Origin: Morganella psychrotolerans
GTDB lineage: Bacteria; Pseudomonadota; Gammaproteobacteria; Enterobacterales; Enterobacteriaceae
Direction: 5' to 3'
Assembly (NCBI RefSeq): GCF_001676155.1
Contig: NZ_LZEW01000023.1
Location: 248,001-312,000 of the forward strand
DNA: 64,000 nt
A program made the translations under genes and the position numbers. Below are positions 60,306 through 64,000 of the stretch, piece by piece; within the stretch, counting starts at the first letter, position 1, and every line of letters begins with the position of its first letter. The notes beneath the pieces were generated by a model that made no database searches, was not told the DNA's origin, and saw only the letters and a program-made list of their open reading frames with translations.

Positions 60306-61922
60306 TCAGCAGGACTTTGCATTATCCATCTTATTCAGACGGGTCATTATGGCTTCCAGCACACCACCGGCAATCGCACGGGCTTTATCAGAGACAGAAT
60401 TGAAATCCGCCAGTGCGCCGCGCGGGTCAACATCCGCAATTTTAAAACCTTCCGGAACACATAATCCTTCATTAAGCAGACCGCGTACCATGCCGTCCAT
60501 CGGGGAGAGAATTTCTGTTTCGCCTATGCGCGCAATGACATCACCTTCATGAACGACATCGCCGATATTAATGTGCCGGGTCATCATGCCGCTGTGCGGT
60601 GCGCGCAGTACACGCTCTGTGGTTTTGCCGTTGATATTGCCGGGAATACCGGAATTGGGTGCCGCGCAGCCGTGGGTAATCACGCGCCCTAAATGATGCC
60701 CGCGCTGAGTTTCAATTACAGCATCGCAGTCCACACCCGCCTCAAACCCGGGACCGAGTGCAATTGTACAAGGTGCCATTTTACGGTGCGTCCCGGCGAT
60801 ATTGCGCTTGGCAATAATAGCATCGATCACGACATCCGGCTGGAGTGCCGGTAATAATTCACCGTTTTCGTCCGCCAGCACCGGGATAGTACCCTCTTTC
60901 AGATAGCGGGTTACTTCATCAATATCATGTGCATAACGGGCGCAGACCCCTTCCACACAGCTTTCACCATCGTAAAGTGCCTGGGCAAAAGAGACAGTGC
61001 AGCGGATAACAGTCGGCTTGCTGATATCAAGCATAATCACATCAAAGCCGCTGTGATAAAGGCGCAGCGCCACGCCGGTGGCAAGATCGCCCGCCCCGCG
61101 GATAACCACCCGTTTTGGTCTGCGGCTTTCCGCCGGATTCTGTTTCATCGCGCCACCCGGTGCGCCATGCATAATCTGCAATAACTCTGCGAGAATACTG
61201 ACAGCAATCTCATGAGGGGTTTCTGCGCCAATATCATAGCCAATCGGTGCATACAGTTTCGCTAACTGATTTTCTGATACCCCGGATTCACTTAATTGTT
61301 TGGTGAATGTCTGAACTTTGCGGCGGCTGCCGAGTAATCCCAGGTATTTCAGCGGCTTATCAATGAGGCAATTGAGGGATTCCAGATCCTGACTGTTGGT
61401 GGCAATAATCACATAGTCTTCAGGCTGAGGATCAAGTTGAGAAACCGCATCGGTAAAGGAAGGGACATGCCACAGGCGGGTGGACGGCGGGAACAAGTCC
61501 GGCTCCAGGCTGCCCGCATAAACATCCGCCACATGAATATCGATATTAAGAAATGCCGCCATCTGGGCAATGGCGCGGTTCACATGCCCGCCGCCAAGTA
61601 AAATCAGTCGCGGACGCACGCCGTGTACCGCAATATAAACCGACATCGCACCACCGCAGTCAGAACCAACCGCATGCTGCCCGTTACGGGCCATGCGCCC
61701 GTGGAACATTCGTGAGCGGCCTTCGTGCAGTGCCTCTACCGCTTCTTCGATAACTTTGCGCTCAACCATACCGCCGCCGATAGTCCCGATGGTTTTTCCA
61801 TCCCCCATCACCAACATTTGTGCACTGTGACGTGGCGTACTACCTGAACATTCGATAATTTCTGCCATGGCAAACGGGCAGTTTTTCTCAACCAATTTCG
61901 CTGCTTCGGTAAAAATTTTCAT
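60306..61922 (-). CDS. yqeB: molybdenum hydroxylase accessory protein YqeB
   Basis: 538 residues (E. coli 541). N-terminal XdhC/CoxI-like domain (CSGSTPRHSAQMLV, GTIGGGMVE, SDCGGAMSV), a Rossmann segment (LILLGGGHVNRA), and a C-terminal half of the selenium-dependent-hydroxylase EF2563 type (VIRGAGDLATGVALRL, GALADFNSVSDKARA). It is thought to help mature the sulfurated or selenium-bearing molybdenum cofactor for Xdh-type enzymes. GAGGT precedes the ATG. In E. coli yqeB follows yqeA; here it lies 20 kb away and on the opposite strand. Confidence 0.92.
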   Translation of the reverse strand: MKIFTEAAKLVEKNCPFAMAEIIECSGSTPRHSAQMLVMGDGKTIGTIGGGMVERKVIEEAVEALHEGRSRMFHGRMARNGQHAVGSDCGGAMSVYIAVHGVRPRLILLGGGHVNRAIAQMAAFLNIDIHVADVYAGSLEPDLFPPSTRLWHVPSFTDAVSQLDPQPEDYVIIATNSQDLESLNCLIDKPLKYLGLLGSRRKVQTFTKQLSESGVSENQLAKLYAPIGYDIGAETPHEIAVSILAELLQIMHGAPGGAMKQNPAESRRPKRVVIRGAGDLATGVALRLYHSGFDVIMLDISKPTVIRCTVSFAQALYDGESCVEGVCARYAHDIDEVTRYLKEGTIPVLADENGELLPALQPDVVIDAIIAKRNIAGTHRKMAPCTIALGPGFEAGVDCDAVIETQRGHHLGRVITHGCAAPNSGIPGNINGKTTERVLRAPHSGMMTRHINIGDVVHEGDVIARIGETEILSPMDGMVRGLLNEGLCVPEGFKIADVDPRGALADFNSVSDKARAIAGGVLEAIMTRLNKMDNAKSC

Positions 61923-61961
61923 AAACAGACCTCAATGGATACCCTGCATTTATCATTGATA

Positions 61962-62777
61962 TTATTGTCGCTGCAAAATATGTGTGATTGCGGGGTTTTC
62001 CCTGACGGCACCGAACCAGACAGCATCCAGTGACGTGCCGCGTATCCAGTCTGCCAGCGCATCCGGCGAGAAATTCTCATTTTGAGAAAAACGGTTTATC
62101 AGCCAGATCCGTAATGCGTCCTGTGGTGCTGATTTCCACATCCCCTGCGGGTGCCGGATCAGGCGGCTTATTGCGCTCAAATCCAGTGTATCACCGCTGT
62201 TTAAGCCGGTTACGGCAGAGAAATGTGACCACCGGTGAACATTATCAGGCCCGACGGCCGCGCCCAGGAGCTGCCCGTCCGTTACAGCAATAACGCAATC
62301 ACTGTATTCAGGTATGCAAGGTTCATGCTCACCCGGCGCTTTTATGCCAAAACCGCGGGCTCCGTCAGATTCGGTCAAAATAACATCAACCGAATTCTTT
62401 TCTGCCAGCGCATTAATTTCGTCAGGGGAGAAGCCGCAAACCTTATTATTCTGCGGGCTCCAGCCTGCATAACAGGCAAACGATCCCCGTTTGATGACCG
62501 AATCCGGTAACCGGGACGGGTGGCAGGCAAAAATGACGGGAAAGCCCTCGTCGGGCAGAAACATGTGGGTCGTTGTGGTGATCATCACCTTTTTCCCTAA
62601 TTGAGAAAAAGCGCACGCCAGCCAGAACAGACAACTGGTTTTGCCGCCTGCGCCGACAATACTTATCACCATGGCGTGTCCGCCCGGATGTGTATCACAT
62701 AACCGGCGCAGCGGTTCAGGTATAGTGGCGCAACTACGGGCAGGTATCCGGGTGTTCAGAGCACTTGTCATTGTCAT
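61962..62777 (-). CDS. yqeC: cofactor maturation protein YqeC
   Basis: 271 residues from ATG 62777 (E. coli 256). P-loop-like VGAGGKTS (about 40), then MITTTTHMF, ILTESDGARGFGIKAP and VIAVTDGQLLGAAV. It is the YqeC family tied to labile selenium in molybdenum hydroxylases; the reaction is unknown. I prefer ATG 62777 to the frame's earlier start at 62816, which would crowd the divergent mocA promoter. It is transcribed with yqeB. Confidence 0.88.
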   Translation of the reverse strand: MTMTSALNTRIPARSCATIPEPLRRLCDTHPGGHAMVISIVGAGGKTSCLFWLACAFSQLGKKVMITTTTHMFLPDEGFPVIFACHPSRLPDSVIKRGSFACYAGWSPQNNKVCGFSPDEINALAEKNSVDVILTESDGARGFGIKAPGEHEPCIPEYSDCVIAVTDGQLLGAAVGPDNVHRWSHFSAVTGLNSGDTLDLSAISRLIRHPQGMWKSAPQDALRIWLINRFSQNENFSPDALADWIRGTSLDAVWFGAVRENPAITHILQRQ

Positions 62778-62836
62778 CTCTAAGCCTTTGAATGTCGGTA
62801 ACTTTTTAAAAACCATCAGCGGAGTTTACACCTATT

Positions 62837-63511
62837 ATGCCGTCTCACACGGCTTCAGCCGATACCGCGTTGTCTTATTTATCCTCTTCTGCATCATCTT
62901 CTGTACCCTGGCTGCATGATTTGCCCGCGCCGCTCTGTCCGCAGGAAATAACGTGCATTGTGACTGCCGCCGGGCTTTCCTCACGGATGGGTGAGTGGAA
63001 AATGATGCTGCCGTGGGGCGATGGCACCAATACATTGCTGGATACCAGTCTGTACAATGCACTGCATTTTTGTCACCACATCATCCTGGTGACCGGCTAC
63101 CGGGGCACAGAGCTGGCAGCGCGTTATCAGTCAGTCAGCCGGATTCAGATTTTGCATAATCCGGATTTTGAAACCGGTCTGCTCTCCTCACAGCGCCTTG
63201 CTGCGCAGGCTGTGAGTACTCACTACTGTTTTCTGACTCACGGTGATGTGCCGTTTCTCACCCCTGATATCTGGCAGCAGTTATGGGCGCTGCGCAGTGA
63301 TGCCGCGCTGCTCCCCAGATACAAGCAAGTTCCGGGCCATCCCGTGTTGCTCTCCCGCGACTGCCTGCTGAATGCTCTGGCATTGCCGGAGGGCAGTAAT
63401 ATGAAAAAACGCCTGCTTGCCGGACCCCATTACTTCCTTGATATGGACAGCGATGCGGTGATAACCGACATCGACACCAGGGATGTTTATCAGCAGCATT
63501 ATCGCGTGTAA
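62837..63511 (+). CDS. mocA: molybdenum cofactor cytidylyltransferase
   Basis: 224 residues. The catalytic part matches E. coli MocA (192): nucleotide loop TAAGLSSRMGEWKMMLPW, VTGYRG, THGDVPFL and PGHPVLLS. It adds CMP to the molybdopterin, giving the MCD form used by xanthine-dehydrogenase-type enzymes. The first 35 or so residues (Ser/Ala-rich, from ATG 62837) have no counterpart; a later start near 62940 is possible but I see no ATG there. Divergent from yqeC. Confidence 0.9.
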   Translation: MPSHTASADTALSYLSSSASSSVPWLHDLPAPLCPQEITCIVTAAGLSSRMGEWKMMLPWGDGTNTLLDTSLYNALHFCHHIILVTGYRGTELAARYQSVSRIQILHNPDFETGLLSSQRLAAQAVSTHYCFLTHGDVPFLTPDIWQQLWALRSDAALLPRYKQVPGHPVLLSRDCLLNALALPEGSNMKKRLLAGPHYFLDMDSDAVITDIDTRDVYQQHYRV

Positions 63512-63760
63512 GGCATTTGCACACTATTACATCCGTCTCATTAATAACATTAACTGTTAATATGCTTTTGCCATTATCAATCTGATACAGATTTTCTTTT
63601 TTTTTGAGAATCTCATTCATATGTTAACCCCATAGTAATCAAGATGTTTTTTATTGATTCATATTCGCATTTAGCATGGTGCGAGCTGTTTCACACTTTG
63701 TCATTAATATTAGATTTGTCTCACACTTTTTTTATCTCCCCGATGATGAATTGCGCTATC
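63512..63760. other. regulatory region of ygfK
   Basis: No coding frame. It has the decamer ATTCGCATTT at 63663-63672, 98 bases before the sigma54 promoter, also found 104 bases before the ygeW promoter. Confidence 0.5.
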
Positions 63761-63776
63761 TGGCGTAATTGTTGCA
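63761..63776 (+). promoter_or_regulatory. sigma54 promoter of ygfK
   Basis: TGGCGTAATTGTTGCA matches TGGC-N7-TTGCA exactly. Start near 63787, about 63 bases before the ATG. Confidence 0.8.
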
Positions 63777-63849
63777 ACCGTTGAGTGTATACAGCTGCAT
63801 GTCCCGCTCCACCGGCATGCCCCCTCACATTGCAGCAAGGAGAGTATTT

Positions 63850-64000
63850 ATGGGAGATATAATGCGTCCCGTTCCGTTCGGTGAACTTCTGAACCGGATC
63901 TTTGAAGAATATAAGGCAAGTCGTTCTATTTTTGGGATCAATGAACGGCAATTTTACCGGAAAGCACAGCAGCACCCACTTCTGTCCGTATTTGGTGAAA
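63850..64000 (+). CDS. ygfK: selenate-reductase-like subunit YgfK, 5' end only
   Basis: The first 50 residues are present; the gene runs off the window. MGDIMRPVPFGELLNRIFEEY and SIFGINERQFY follow the N-terminus of E. coli YgfK (about 1,030 residues), an iron-sulfur flavoprotein with a glutamate-synthase-like electron-transfer half. It is proposed to pass electrons in the purine pathway, rather than being a true selenate reductase. GGAG site 8 bases upstream; sigma54 promoter before it. Confidence 0.9.
   Translation, partial: MGDIMRPVPFGELLNRIFEEYKASRSIFGINERQFYRKAQQHPLLSVFGE

Noticed and set aside
63721-63975. 84-codon minus-strand frame at the right edge
   Set aside because: It is antisense to the ygfK start and its sigma54 promoter, both well supported.

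Overview
The window looks like chromosome of a Morganellaceae enterobacterium, most probably Morganella. The grounds are the E. coli-like gene content and order (btsT-yjiA, the xdhABC-ygeVWXY-hyuA-yqeABC-mocA-ygfK purine block), the moderate base composition with AT-rich intergenic regions, a meso-diaminopimelate dehydrogenase as known from Proteus relatives, and eleven copies of an ERIC-type repeat. The genus is inferred from recognition of the proteins, not from a search. I saw no rRNA, tRNA, CRISPR array, insertion sequence or prophage.

Layout. 0-20 kb is mostly housekeeping and transport: partial ddh, a MATE pump, pepT with a DcuC-family carrier, cyuA, an exported SnoaL-like protein facing a LysR regulator, yjiA and btsT, a DUF3592 protein, opgE with a WG-repeat protein, purT, rarD and a LacI-family regulator beside an 840-bp gene-free stretch carrying three identical-core operators. 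20-26 kb holds an orphan FixJ-like regulator with a degenerate receiver and a two-gene operon for a lipoprotein and a periplasmic protein of about 1,280 residues, built from eight 84-residue coiled-coil repeats and an FKBP-like C-terminus. 26.8-40.5 kb is a purine/xanthine catabolic block (xdhABC, hxlR-type regulator and nfsB, ygeV, ygeW, ygeX, ygeY, hyuA, yqeA). 40.5-60.2 kb is an accessory block that splits this cluster: a chaperone-usher fimbrial operon with three chaperones, a MuiA-like protein, an MFS carrier, kptA, formaldehyde detoxification genes (fghA, adhC), ybdG, a PhzF-like protein, a LysR regulator, a LysE exporter and an orphan HlyC-type acyltransferase with a lipoprotein. 60.3-64 kb resumes the purine block with yqeB, yqeC, mocA and the start of ygfK.

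How it works together. XdhABC oxidises purines with a molybdenum cofactor; yqeB, yqeC and mocA are cofactor maturation genes; ygeX, ygeY, hyuA, ygeW and yqeA carry the ring-opened fragments towards ammonia, pyruvate and carbamoyl phosphate (ATP). YgeV is a sigma54 activator, and good -24/-12 promoters stand before xdhA, ygeW and ygfK, so the block is probably one sigma54 regulon.

A feature of the whole window: eight genes are broken by single extra bases, sixteen in all, every one a +1 in an A or T run, and removing that base always restores a full-length family member. This is either a homopolymer over-call in the sequence or a slippage-prone or mismatch-repair-deficient lineage. Those genes are listed as pseudogene with the repaired product described.
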